Below are positions 18,877-28,056 of a stretch of 64,000 bases of DNA, piece after piece; positions within the stretch are counted from its first letter, which is position 1, and each line of letters opens with the position of its first letter. The notes beneath the pieces are model-generated. The model worked only from the letters and a program-made list of their open reading frames with translations, had not been told where the DNA came from and did not search any database. Source of the stretch: an uncultured Bacteroidia bacterium (lineage in GTDB: Bacteria; Bacteroidota; Bacteroidia; Bacteroidales; Prolixibacteraceae); the NCBI GenBank assembly GCA_903918045.1, contig CAIXCY010000014.1, positions 1-64,000 on the forward strand, given 5' to 3'. Made by a program: the position numbers and the translations under genes.

Positions 18877-20199
18877 ATGAAGCGAAAAGAAGAAATTACC
18901 AGCCAAACCATAGTGAATTTGAAATTTGAATCCTTAAACGAGATTCAACAGGCCATGATAAGCAATGATCTAAAAGCAGATAATATTGTACTGTTAGCCC
19001 CTACAGGTTCCGGGAAAACTCTGGCTTTCCTCCTCCCCTTGCTTCATCATCTGGACATCAAGGCTGCAGGTGTACAATCCCTTATACTTGCACCATCACG
19101 TGAATTAGCAATTCAGATTGAGCAGGTTTTTAAGCAGATGGGCAGTGGTTTCAAGGTCAATTGTTGCTATGGGGGACATCCATTTAGGACCGAACGCAAT
19201 TACTTTTCAGAACCTCCTGTTGTTTTAATCGGAACACCGGGAAGAATAGCTGATCATATCCGCAGGGAAAGCTTTGATCCGGCGAATATCCAATTACTTG
19301 TCCTGGATGAATTTGACAAGTCACTTGAAATGGGTTTCAGCGACGATATGAGGTTTATAATTAATAGGTTACCTCAGATTAAAAAGCGCATCCTTACTTC
19401 GGCAACCAAATCCATTGAAATTCCGGAATTTTCAGGCATTAAAGATCCGGTTACGCTGAATTTTCTTTCAGAGGAAAACCGCCCGAATATCATCCTGAAA
19501 GCGGTGAAAGCCAAGGAGAAAGATAAACTGGATACCCTTATTCGGTTAATTTGCACCCTTGGAAATGAACCAACCCTGGTATTTTGCAATCACAGAGAAG
19601 CTGTTGATCGGATTGATGAATTATTATCAGCTGACGGTGTTGCCCATGACACTTTCCATGGGGGGCTCGAACAGGTTGAAAGAGAACGTGCCTTATTAAA
19701 ATTCAGAAATGGCAGTCACCAGCTTCTTGTAACTACAGACCTGGCCTCCAGAGGGCTTGATATTCCTGAAATAAAAAACATTATTCATTATCAGGCGGCC
19801 AATTCAGAAGAGGTATTTATCCATCGGAACGGCAGAACTGCAAGGATGAACGCAGCAGGAACAGCCTGGCTGGTACTGGCAGACAAAGAGAATACACCAC
19901 AATTCATAAACGATACTCCGGAATTCGTTGTGTTGCCGGATGTGGTTAAATTACCGGAACCACCTTTCTGGATTACCTTGTACATTGGGGCAGGGAAAAA
20001 AGACAAAATCAGCAAAACCGATATTGTTGGATTTCTGATCCAAAAAGGTAATCTGGAGAAAGCAGATATTGGCCTAATTACAATCCTGGACAACACCTCT
20101 TTTGTAGCGATCAACCGGACAAAGGCACGTGAGACGGTGGCCTCTATCAGGGAAGAAAAGGTAAAGAATAAAAAAGTCAGGATAGCCATATCAAATTAG
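18877..20199 (+). CDS. DEAD-box-type RNA helicase with DbpA C-terminal domain
   Basis: This 440-residue ATP-dependent RNA helicase has these motifs in order: Q motif region (SLNEIQQAMI), I (LAPTGSGKT), Ia (PSRELAIQ), GTPGR, II as DEFD instead of DEAD, III (TSAT), HGG, TTDLASRGLDI and the arginine-finger motif HRNGRTARM. The last 75 or so residues match the DbpA RNA-binding domain (FWITLYIGAGKKDKISKTDIVGFL), which in E. coli DbpA targets 23S rRNA hairpin 92. A role in large-subunit assembly is inferred. Confidence 0.9.
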   Translation: MKRKEEITSQTIVNLKFESLNEIQQAMISNDLKADNIVLLAPTGSGKTLAFLLPLLHHLDIKAAGVQSLILAPSRELAIQIEQVFKQMGSGFKVNCCYGGHPFRTERNYFSEPPVVLIGTPGRIADHIRRESFDPANIQLLVLDEFDKSLEMGFSDDMRFIINRLPQIKKRILTSATKSIEIPEFSGIKDPVTLNFLSEENRPNIILKAVKAKEKDKLDTLIRLICTLGNEPTLVFCNHREAVDRIDELLSADGVAHDTFHGGLEQVERERALLKFRNGSHQLLVTTDLASRGLDIPEIKNIIHYQAANSEEVFIHRNGRTARMNAAGTAWLVLADKENTPQFINDTPEFVVLPDVVKLPEPPFWITLYIGAGKKDKISKTDIVGFLIQKGNLEKADIGLITILDNTSFVAINRTKARETVASIREEKVKNKKVRIAISN

Positions 20200-20305
20200 A
20201 ATTTCTTATTCCCCTTAATTTTGTAATTGCTAAACTTAGTTTCTTTCGGCCCGACAAACCCAATACACCATTCAGCCCCCTGATATTGCAGCTCCGCAGG
20301 TTTAA

Positions 20306-20337
20306 TTTGCTGGCCACTTATCTGACATCTATTTTTG
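20306..20337 (+). promoter_or_regulatory. Bacteroidota-type promoter before the secreted unknown gene
   Basis: The elements tttg and tatttttg are separated by 20 bases, ending 43 bases before the ATG at 20381. Both boxes fit the Bacteroidota consensus. It probably drives the 20381 gene and the two-component remnants behind it. Confidence 0.5.
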
Positions 20338-20380
20338 AATTGAATTTTAAACCAATAATTATCAATTTAAAACAGAAGTC

Positions 20381-21229
20381 ATGAAAACAACAAATTTTAA
20401 AACTTTGATTCTGGTGGCCTCGATCGTCTTTTCTGTAATTTCAACCGATGGCCAACATTTAACGGGAATTACCAAAAATGTTTTTAACCAGATTCCGGCA
20501 AACCTTAAACTTCCGGCAACTCCACAGAGGTATTTAATTACCACCGATTATTTTAATCATACGTTACAAGGTGCCTTTATTGATAAGATCCGGGTATCAG
20601 GAACGTTCACGACAAATCTGCCACAAAATAAGGAGGTCTGGAATAAGGTTAGCGTGACTAAATCCAATCAGTTAAATGGATCCTTTGATGCCGGAGAGCC
20701 ACAGAATTACATGGAGAACTTCACGTTTGAACCCTCCGAAAAAATCCTTCAGCCCGGTTTCTTTAAAGATTTTCCGTTTGAGGCTGTTCAGGTGAAAAAT
20801 CTGGTCTGGGATATGGCAAGGATTGAAGCCTTTGCCTGGGGTCATCTTGATTCACTTAAATTGAATAAACTTTATGAAGTTAAAAAAATGAATGGAACTG
20901 TCCCGCTGGCTGGCCTGGGAACATTTACAAACAACAGCATCCAGCTGATCTGGAAGGGGGTATCGTTATTGAATAATGAACTTTGTGCACTTATCGATTT
21001 TCGGGCGATGGATAATCCACTGGAATGTAATATTAAAATGGGAGAAAAAGATTTCAGCCTCAAAGGAACCAGTCACTACTGGGGAACCGACTATCTTTCA
21101 CTCAGTGAAAAACGATTTGAATATGTCGAATTGCTTGAAAATGTAATGATGGAGATGAAATGGTCAGACCAGCCCACTTCGCAATATGTCTATACAACGC
21201 GGTTTATGAAAGTAAAAAAAATTGAGTAA
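20381..21229 (+). CDS. Secreted protein of unknown function
   Basis: I do not recognise this 282-residue protein. It has a clear signal peptide (TLILVASIVFSVISTDGQ), so it is periplasmic or secreted. The remainder is predicted soluble and beta-rich, with no lipobox and no catalytic motif I can name. It lies 25 bases upstream of the decayed sensor kinase gene and shares its likely promoter, so it was probably once in the same operon. It is intact, unlike the two genes that follow. Confidence 0.75.
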   Translation: MKTTNFKTLILVASIVFSVISTDGQHLTGITKNVFNQIPANLKLPATPQRYLITTDYFNHTLQGAFIDKIRVSGTFTTNLPQNKEVWNKVSVTKSNQLNGSFDAGEPQNYMENFTFEPSEKILQPGFFKDFPFEAVQVKNLVWDMARIEAFAWGHLDSLKLNKLYEVKKMNGTVPLAGLGTFTNNSIQLIWKGVSLLNNELCALIDFRAMDNPLECNIKMGEKDFSLKGTSHYWGTDYLSLSEKRFEYVELLENVMMEMKWSDQPTSQYVYTTRFMKVKKIE

Positions 21230-21253
21230 TTTCATTTATCTAAAATTTCCAAA

Positions 21254-22299
21254 ATGAAACAAGCAAATGATCCCGGAACAGATCGTATTTTAACAACACG
21301 TTTTCATCTGTATGCCTTAATTGGATGTCTGATTTATACTGCTGCATTTGGATTATTAACACGTGGAAGAATTTTTAGTGATGTTTTTATCCTGACCTTC
21401 ATTTTAATGATAACTCAGGTTGAACTTTTTGCATGGATTGGCAGTAAGGCTTTTAAGAATCTGATATACAATACAGTTCAGGAATTTATTCAGAAAGTAT
21501 TTCTACGGCTAATCATATTTTACCTGTTTGTTGTTATCATAGCAGGAGTACTTTTTGTTGGAATGACTGCAGTCTGGAGCTACAGCAATGGTGTTGAACT
21601 TGGTCTGTTTTTTAAACAATTACCTGAAAAAGAGTTACGTGGATTTATTATCGGCTCCTCTTTTGGTCTTTTGATCGGTACGGTTATCTATTTTTTCCTT
21701 GAACTGCTTGAAGTTATCAAGCGAATCGAGAAAACAACTGAAGAGAAGATCCGCTATCAGTATGAGACTTTGAAGAATCAACTAAATCCTCACTTCCTGT
21801 TCAATAGTCTGAATACCTTATCTACAATTATTTACAAAGACATACAGATCATTACATTGTCAAGTTATCATCCATCTATAGGTATATCCTCGATCAAAAT
21901 GAGAATAAACTGATTAATCTCGAAAACGAGCTTGCGTTTGTAAAAGATTTCTTCGCTCTTCAGCAGATGAGGGATGAAGATAGAATTCAACTGGAGATTA
22001 ATATTTCACAACCGGAAAAATATCAAATCCTGCCGGTTTCACTTCAACTTCTGGTTGAAAATGCACTTAAACATAATTCTGCTACAACGTCTAAACCTTT
22101 ATTAATTAGGATATGCGGTGTAATAAACGGATACATCGAAGTTGAGAACAACCGGCAGCCAAAACAACTATTAAGCGACTCCTTTCAAATTGGGCTAAAA
22201 AATCTGGCAGAACGGGTGAGGATTATTACTGTTAAGGAGCTTCAAATCGATCAAAATCGTGAGTATTTTCGTGTGAAAATTCCAATTGTAACACTATGA
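21254..22299 (+). pseudogene. Frameshifted LytS-type sensor histidine kinase
   Basis: The first part (21254-21913) has about four membrane helices and then the His_kinase motif YETLKNQLNPHFLFNSLNTLSTII. The frame then fails near 21850. Reading in the other frame from gatcattacattgtc gives DHYIVKLSSIYRYILDQNENKLINLENELAFVKDFFALQQM, which is exactly the expected continuation. The second part (21967-22299) carries the ATPase half (LPVSLQLLVENALKHNS). One missing base explains the break. It could be a real mutation or a sequencing error, but the damaged partner gene favours decay. Its stop overlaps the next ATG (atga). Confidence 0.85.
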
Positions 22300-22699
22300 T
22301 AAATATCGTAATCATTGAGGATGAGAATCCGGCAGTAGAGAAATTAAAACATCTTCTTGCAAAAACCGGTTCCTTATAAAAACAGGAGAACATTTCAGAT
22401 CTGTGGCCGTATCTGATATTGAGTCCTTTTTTATTCAGGAGCGGTCCACTTTTTTCGTGACAAAAGAGTCAAAAATACTCGACATCGACTATTCGCTTGA
22501 TCAGCTTGAAAAAATTGTTAATCCGGATATTTTTTTTCGCGCCAATCGCAACTACCTGATTAATATTCAGTATATCAAAGACATGATTGGCTATTCAGGA
22601 AGCCGCATTAAGTTAAAGATGTTGTATGGCACCTACCCTGAACCGGTAATCATAAGCCGCGACAGAGTAAATGCATTCAAACAAAGGATGGACAGTTAA
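22296..22699 (+). pseudogene. LytTR response regulator with most of the receiver domain deleted
   Basis: The ATG at 22296, overlapping the kinase stop, begins a typical receiver domain (MINIVIIEDENPAVEKLKHLL) that stops after 27 residues. The sequence then resumes in a different frame as FLIKTGEHFRSVAVSDIESF and a complete LytTR DNA-binding domain (DIFFRANRNYLINIQYIKDM). Relatives have about 110 more residues in between, including the phosphorylated aspartate, so roughly 330 bases are missing with the junction near 22370. The ORF-track line at 22403-22699 is the LytTR remnant only. Confidence 0.85.
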
Positions 22700-22741
22700 A
22701 CTTTGATCCCATTTTATTGTTATTTAAGAAAAAAAAAGATC

Positions 22742-23764
22742 ATGAAATATAATCAATTAGGAAAGACAGGGGTTTTGGTATCAGAACTTTGTTTAGGAAC
22801 GATGACCTTTGGAGGTAAGGGATTTTGGGTACCGATCGGTGAAGTCACTCAGGATGGAGCAAATGAAATAGTTAAATCCTCAGTGGATGCCGGCATTAAC
22901 TTTATTGATACTGCAAATGTGTATTCTGAAGGGTTATCAGAAATCATTCTCGGTAAAGCCATTAAAGATTTAGGACTATCGCGTCAGTCATTGGTTATTG
23001 CCACCAAAGTACGTGGCAGAGTTGGTCCTCATGCCAATCAGGTTGGGTTATCCAGACTCCATATTACCGATTCCGTTAATGACAGCCTCGAACGGCTCGG
23101 AATGTCTCATATTGATCTATTGTATATTCATGGAGTGGATCCGATAACACCGTTGGAGGAGACCATGAGAGGTCTGGAAGATGTTGTGCGTTCAGGAAAA
23201 GTACGATATATCGGGGTTAGTAATCATTCGGCCTGGCAGATGATGAAAGCAAATGGCTTTGCTGATAAAATGGGCTATGAAAAATTTGTTGCCACACAGA
23301 ATTATTATTCAATTGCTGGTCGGGATATGGAACGTGAAATAGTACCGATGGCGATGAGTGAAGGAATTTCAATAATGCCCTGGAGTCCTTTGGCTGGTGG
23401 GTTCTTGTCGGGTAAGTACACCCGGACAAATGAAATTGCGGGTGACAGCAGGAGGGACTCATTCGACTTCCCTCCTATTAATAAGGAGAAGGCTTATGAC
23501 ATCATTGATCTGTTAATTACAATAGGTAAAAAGCATAATGTAACGGCCGCTCAGGTCGCATTAGCCTGGGTTTTAAAACAACCCGGAATTACAAGTGTAA
23601 TTATAGGTGCCAAAACAAAATTACAGTTAACTGACAATATTCAGGCAACAGGTTTAGCCCTCACCACTGACGAACTTTCACAATTAAATCAGATCAGTGA
23701 ACTCCCTTCTGAATATCCGGAGTGGATGTTTAAACGTCAAATCCAGGGGAGGTTTCCCGATTGA
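22742..23764 (+). CDS. Cytoplasmic aldo/keto reductase
   Basis: This 340-residue NADP(H)-dependent reductase starts at ATG 22742 (MKYNQLGKTGVLVSELCLGT), which is the family's usual N-terminus; the track start adds 13 unlikely residues. Tetrad regions are INFIDTANVYSEG (Asp, Tyr), LVIATKVRGR (Lys) and LLYIHGVDPITPLEE (His). The NADP-binding end includes TSVIIGAKTKLQLTDNI. Unlike the pair at 14898-16757 it has no Tat leader. It is closest in style to YajO/PhdF-like members. The substrate is unknown. Confidence 0.92.
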   Translation: MKYNQLGKTGVLVSELCLGTMTFGGKGFWVPIGEVTQDGANEIVKSSVDAGINFIDTANVYSEGLSEIILGKAIKDLGLSRQSLVIATKVRGRVGPHANQVGLSRLHITDSVNDSLERLGMSHIDLLYIHGVDPITPLEETMRGLEDVVRSGKVRYIGVSNHSAWQMMKANGFADKMGYEKFVATQNYYSIAGRDMEREIVPMAMSEGISIMPWSPLAGGFLSGKYTRTNEIAGDSRRDSFDFPPINKEKAYDIIDLLITIGKKHNVTAAQVALAWVLKQPGITSVIIGAKTKLQLTDNIQATGLALTTDELSQLNQISELPSEYPEWMFKRQIQGRFPD

Positions 23765-23847
23765 TTATGTTGTAATTTATTTCTTGTTGACAGTACATTT
23801 CGCCTCTATATTTCGTAACTTGCAGTTGATATCAAAACTAATCAGCC

Positions 23848-24537
23848 ATGGATAATCTTCTGTTAAAGTACATGAATGAGCGCATCTTGCATGCGACAAG
23901 AAAGGTTTCTGAACCGGGGCCCGTGATAACAATTTCAAGAGAGTGTGGTTGTTGTGCCAGTCAATTAGCAGACAAACTGACACTGAGGATCAATCAAAAA
24001 ATCAACATTCCGGAATTAAACTGGAAATGGGTAAATAAGGAGATCCTTAAACTAGCCTCGGATGAGTTAAAAATCAATCAGGACAGTGTTAAAAAAATTG
24101 CAGACGGAGCAGAGAAAAATTTTCTCGACGAAATTGTGCATTCTTTTACAGACAAGTATTATGTTCCAAATGCCAAGGCAAAAAAAATAATTGAAGAAGT
24201 AGTCCGCAACCTTGCAATACGTGGAAAGGTTGTTATTGTTGGCAGGGGAAGCGAAATCCTTTCTCACGGTATTTCACGTGCACTGCATATCCGCCTTTTT
24301 GCACCCATGGATTGGAAAATCAAAGAAATGTGTCAGCGGAGCGGAATAACTGTCGAAGAGGCTAAAAAACTGGTCATCGATGTAGACAAACAGCGTGCAA
24401 ATTTCCGGGATTCCTATCTTGAAAAAAATCAACCTCCGTTTTGCTACGACATTCAATTTAATTGCTCCAGATTAAGCCAGGACGAGATAATAGAAATTGT
24501 GATGGATCTTGTTGAACGAAGATCAATTCTGACTTAA
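23848..24537 (+). CDS. Cytidylate-kinase-like family protein
   Basis: This 229-residue protein fits the cytidylate_kin2 family. It has an N-terminal ITISRECGCCASQLADKL loop in the position of the P-loop, a helical lid, a RGKVVIVGRGSEILSH segment, and a C-terminal FRDSYLEKNQPPFCYDIQFN stretch like that of relatives. Family members are presumed nucleoside monophosphate kinases, but the usual glycine-rich GSGG is replaced here by GCCA, so activity is uncertain. The gene stands alone before the ATP synthase operon. Confidence 0.8.
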   Translation: MDNLLLKYMNERILHATRKVSEPGPVITISRECGCCASQLADKLTLRINQKINIPELNWKWVNKEILKLASDELKINQDSVKKIADGAEKNFLDEIVHSFTDKYYVPNAKAKKIIEEVVRNLAIRGKVVIVGRGSEILSHGISRALHIRLFAPMDWKIKEMCQRSGITVEEAKKLVIDVDKQRANFRDSYLEKNQPPFCYDIQFNCSRLSQDEIIEIVMDLVERRSILT

Positions 24538-24716
24538 ATTCATCGTCAAATAGAAACAAACCAGATCCCTAATTTAGGAAACGAATATTTCCTGAATGCT
24601 TAATTAGAAACATTCTGTTAAGCGTTTAGGAAATGTTCACAAATTAAATGGGTACCTTCGCCACGTATTACAAAAATCATTGATTGCTGTAGAAATAGTA
24701 CTGGAAAAATTTAAGG

Positions 24717-24724
24717 TATATTTG
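24717..24724 (+). promoter_or_regulatory. -7 element upstream of the F-ATPase locus
   Basis: A perfect tatatttg lies 33 bases before the proposed atpZ ATG. The -33 element is not clear. It probably drives the ATP synthase operon together with the promoter before atpB. Confidence 0.4.
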
Positions 24725-24756
24725 TATTTACAAAAACACATTAAATATTGCCGGAA

Positions 24757-24978
24757 ATGGATGATGATGATCACGGAAATACGAATTTTCTGAAAGATTA
24801 TGCAAAGTATTCCAGTCTGGTTATTCAAATGATATTGCTGGCTGCAGTGGGAGTTCTTGGAGGAATTCAATTGGATAAGTGGTTAAAAATGAAAAGTCCT
24901 GTTTTCACAATTCTTTTAACTGTGATCATGACATTTGTAGCAATATTTCACCTTTTCCGAACATTACTGAAAAAATAG
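24757..24978 (+). CDS. atpZ: AtpZ/AtpI-family membrane protein
   Basis: This protein of about 73 residues has two membrane helices (LVIQMILLAAVGVLGGIQLDKWL and FTILLTVIMTFVAIFHLF) and a charged C-terminus. AtpZ/AtpI proteins precede F-ATPase genes and are thought to help c-ring assembly or magnesium uptake. The track start is a TTG at 24748; I prefer ATG 24757 (MDDDDHGN). It is the first gene of the F-type ATP synthase locus. Confidence 0.85.
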   Translation: MDDDDHGNTNFLKDYAKYSSLVIQMILLAAVGVLGGIQLDKWLKMKSPVFTILLTVIMTFVAIFHLFRTLLKK

Positions 24979-25026
24979 TTGAAAACAAGATAACTAAACC
25001 GATAAAAACTTTCAAAGGAATCAATT

Positions 25027-25407
25027 ATGGGTGCTTCAACCGCAAAATTTATTATTAAAATAGGGCTATTGACATTAATAATATTTGTTATTGCAATGGT
25101 TTTATTTTCTACGGTTTTAAAACCATTTTATTTGGCGGTTTTCCCGGTCCAGTTATTACTAATTGCGCTGGTCACTACTGCAGGTCATTTATGGATCATA
25201 AAGTCATCCAAAGAAAATACACTGAAATTCACGACTGCCTTTATGGGCTCTGCGACATTAAAATTGATGATTTACCTATTTTTTATTTTGATATATTTGT
25301 GGACTGACCGTTCACAAGTTATTCCTTTTACATTGACTTTCATGATTTTATATATCCTTTACACCATCTTTGAGGTAGTCGAGGTACTTAGCTTTATCAA
25401 AAAATAA
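25027..25407 (+). CDS. Small membrane protein of the ATP synthase locus (AtpI-like)
   Basis: This 126-residue protein has four hydrophobic segments and the layout of the poorly conserved membrane protein found between atpZ and atpB in many Bacteroidota. It may be an AtpI counterpart that assists c-ring assembly. I see no diagnostic motif, so the assignment rests on position, size and topology. Confidence 0.7.
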   Translation: MGASTAKFIIKIGLLTLIIFVIAMVLFSTVLKPFYLAVFPVQLLLIALVTTAGHLWIIKSSKENTLKFTTAFMGSATLKLMIYLFFILIYLWTDRSQVIPFTLTFMILYILYTIFEVVEVLSFIKK

Positions 25408-25419
25408 TCAAAAAATATT

Positions 25420-25450
25420 TTTGAGAAACTGACAATTTAACCTACTTTTG
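25420..25450 (+). promoter_or_regulatory. Bacteroidota consensus promoter before atpB
   Basis: The elements tttg (25420-25423) and tacttttg (25443-25450) are separated by exactly 19 bases, a perfect match to TTTG-N19-TAnnTTTG. Transcription would start near 25457, just before ATG 25468. This rules out the track start at 25450 and gives the catalytic ATPase genes their own promoter. Confidence 0.75.
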
Positions 25451-25467
25451 TGCCACAAATTAACGCA

Positions 25468-26565
25468 ATGATAAGAGTTTTAACATCATTTTTCCTGGTT
25501 TTATTTGCACTCACAGCTACCCCTAACTTACTTAAAGCTAGCGAGGAACACGCAGTTACCGATACAATTTCTCCAAAAAAATTCAATACCGGAGATCTTA
25601 TTTTCAATCACATCAAGGATAGCTATGAATGGCATATTGCCTCAATAGGAGAAACCCATATTGCAATTCCGCTTCCTGTAATGCTTTACAGCAAGCAAAC
25701 CGGATTTCATTTTTTCATGGCCGGAAAACTCCACCACGGAACTGAATCCTATGAAGGTTTTCACATTGCAACAGAGGGAAAATATCAACGTAAAATCGTT
25801 GAGACAATGACTGATGGATCAGAAGTGAGACCCTGGGACTTTTCCATAAGCAAAAACGTTACCTCATTGTTCATAAGCATCGCCCTTATTTTAGTTATCT
25901 TTTTATCTGTTGCGAAAAAATACCAGGCCAATTTTGCAAAAGCGCCGAAAGGTCTTCAAAGCTGGCTTGAACCTATTATTTTGTTTATTTGTGATGATAT
26001 TGCAAAACCCTCAATTGGTAAAGAAAAGTATCAGCGGTATTTACCCTTTTTACTAACAGTATTCTTTTTCATCTTCATCAATAATCTGATGGGACTTGTT
26101 CCTATCTTTCCAGGTGGAGCCAACCTTACAGGAGATATCTCAGTAACCCTTGTACTGGCATTGTTTACCTTCGTGATAACCAGTTTGAGTGGGTCACGCG
26201 ATTACTGGGTTCATTTAGTCAATGCCCCTGGAATTCCCATATGGCTTAAATTACCGCTCCCTTTGATGCCTATTGTTGAGATCATGGGGGTATTCATCAA
26301 GCCATTTGTGCTCACCATTCGTCTTTTTGCGAACATCACAGCCGGACATATTGTAGCTTTGGGTTTTTATAGCTTGATCTTTATATTTGCAGAGAAGAGC
26401 ATTATTGCAGGTTACGGAATATCGGTACTTTCAATTGCATTTACAGTGTTTATGGGAATTCTGGAATTGCTTGTAGCCTTTATACAAGCGTATGTATTTA
26501 CCTTATTATCGGCACTTTATATTGGGTTGGCCTTGGAAAGACATTCACATCCAAAACATGCCTGA
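25468..26565 (+). CDS. atpB: F-type ATP synthase subunit a
   Basis: This is the Fo stator subunit that forms the ion half-channels against the c-ring. The 365-residue form has a cleavable-looking signal segment (LTSFFLVLFALTATPNLLKA) and a periplasmic extension of about 110 residues, both common in Bacteroidota. The membrane core follows: LPFLLTVFFFIFINNLMGLVP, the essential arginine in FVLTIRLFANITAGH, and the last helices with LLVAFIQAYVFTLLSALYIG. The start at ATG 25468 follows the promoter. Confidence 0.95.
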   Translation: MIRVLTSFFLVLFALTATPNLLKASEEHAVTDTISPKKFNTGDLIFNHIKDSYEWHIASIGETHIAIPLPVMLYSKQTGFHFFMAGKLHHGTESYEGFHIATEGKYQRKIVETMTDGSEVRPWDFSISKNVTSLFISIALILVIFLSVAKKYQANFAKAPKGLQSWLEPIILFICDDIAKPSIGKEKYQRYLPFLLTVFFFIFINNLMGLVPIFPGGANLTGDISVTLVLALFTFVITSLSGSRDYWVHLVNAPGIPIWLKLPLPLMPIVEIMGVFIKPFVLTIRLFANITAGHIVALGFYSLIFIFAEKSIIAGYGISVLSIAFTVFMGILELLVAFIQAYVFTLLSALYIGLALERHSHPKHA

Positions 26566-26633
26566 ACAAACCAAAGAAATTTCGTTGAGATTATTTTATA
26601 CATTGATAATAGAAGAACAATTTAATTTTTTAA

Positions 26634-26903
<270 letters not shown>

Positions 26904-26970
26904 TTTACTATTGGCTTTTAAAATAAAGTCAATAGTAAAACTAATTATTGATCAATAAAAAAAATTTACT

Positions 26971-27465
26971 ATGGGATTAGTAATGCCGGAATTTGGGCTT
27001 TTCTTTTGGATGCTCATATCCTTTTCGATTTTGCTTATCATTCTTAAAAGGTTTGCCTGGGGACCAATTCTCCAGATGCTTTCTGAGAGGGAAAAGTTTA
27101 TTGAGGATGCTTTAAAGTCTGCCGAAAATGCCAAGGAAGAGATGGTAAATTTGCAAACCGGAAACGAAAAGATTTTAAAGAAAGCAATTTTGGAGCGCGA
27201 AATGATCATCAAAGAGGCGCGCGAACTCAAAACTTCGATTGTCAATGAGGCTCGTCATGAAGCTTCAGTCGAGGCTAATAAGGTAATGGAACATGCCAAG
27301 GCTGCCATTGAACGTGAACGTGCCGCTGCTATTGAAGAAATCAAAAATATGATTGCTAATTTTTCGGTTGATATTGCTGAGAAAATTCTGAAGGAGAAAC
27401 TGGCAGACGATAGCCGGCAAAAAGAGCTGATCCAAAATTACATTGATCAGATCAATCTCAATTAA
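26971..27465 (+). CDS. atpF: F-type ATP synthase subunit b
   Basis: This 164-residue peripheral-stalk subunit has a single N-terminal membrane helix (FGLFFWMLISFSILLIILKRF) and then a long charged coiled coil. It links subunit a to the delta subunit and the catalytic head. The gene sits between atpE and atpH, with 10 bases to atpH. Confidence 0.95.
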   Translation: MGLVMPEFGLFFWMLISFSILLIILKRFAWGPILQMLSEREKFIEDALKSAENAKEEMVNLQTGNEKILKKAILEREMIIKEARELKTSIVNEARHEASVEANKVMEHAKAAIERERAAAIEEIKNMIANFSVDIAEKILKEKLADDSRQKELIQNYIDQINLN

Positions 27466-27475
27466 TACAGGTTAA

Positions 27476-28021
27476 ATGGACGAAGGGAAAATTGCCGTTA
27501 GATATGCGAAAGCATTACTGGGTCTGGCCAAAGAGAAAGCGATTACAGAATTGGTGAGAACCGATATGGAAATGATTCAACATTTTTTTGATTTCGATCC
27601 CAGATTCAATAATGTACTTATAAGTCCGGTGATCAAAACGAAGGCCAAATTGCTATTTATTGAGGAGGTTTTTGTGAACCATACAAATCCGTTGACCTTC
27701 TCCTTCCTGAAGCTTTTGCATATAAATCACAGGGAAGCTTATTTAAAGAGCATTACCCGGATTTTTCTCGAGTCATACCGGAGAGAGGCCGGCTTTAAGA
27801 AGGCTAAACTAACAAGCGCTGTAGAAATTGATTCGTCAACAATCGATCAGTTCAAAACCTTCATCCGAAAACATTTTAAGTCAGAGGTTGACTTAACCAG
27901 TTCCGTGGATAAAAATCTTATTGGAGGATTCGTATTACAAGTTGAAGATCAGCAGATTGATGCCAGCGTATCGGCGAAATTGAAAAAGCTCAAAAGAGAA
28001 CTCCTGGAAAGCCAGGGATAA
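27476..28021 (+). CDS. atpH: F-type ATP synthase subunit delta
   Basis: This 181-residue OSCP/delta protein joins the b stalk to the alpha subunits. The N-terminal helical bundle begins IAVRYAKALLGLAKEK and the C-terminal part has the typical VDKNLIGGFVLQVEDQQIDASV. The neighbouring N-type operon has no separate counterpart. Confidence 0.95.
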   Translation: MDEGKIAVRYAKALLGLAKEKAITELVRTDMEMIQHFFDFDPRFNNVLISPVIKTKAKLLFIEEVFVNHTNPLTFSFLKLLHINHREAYLKSITRIFLESYRREAGFKKAKLTSAVEIDSSTIDQFKTFIRKHFKSEVDLTSSVDKNLIGGFVLQVEDQQIDASVSAKLKKLKRELLESQG

Positions 28022-28056
28022 AAATATATAGAACAAAATAATTAAACGTAGATATT

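Noticed and set aside
21840-21915. Programmed frameshift in the sensor kinase
   Set aside because: I saw no slippery heptamer or following hairpin at the break, and the partner regulator is also damaged, so mutation or sequence error is simpler.
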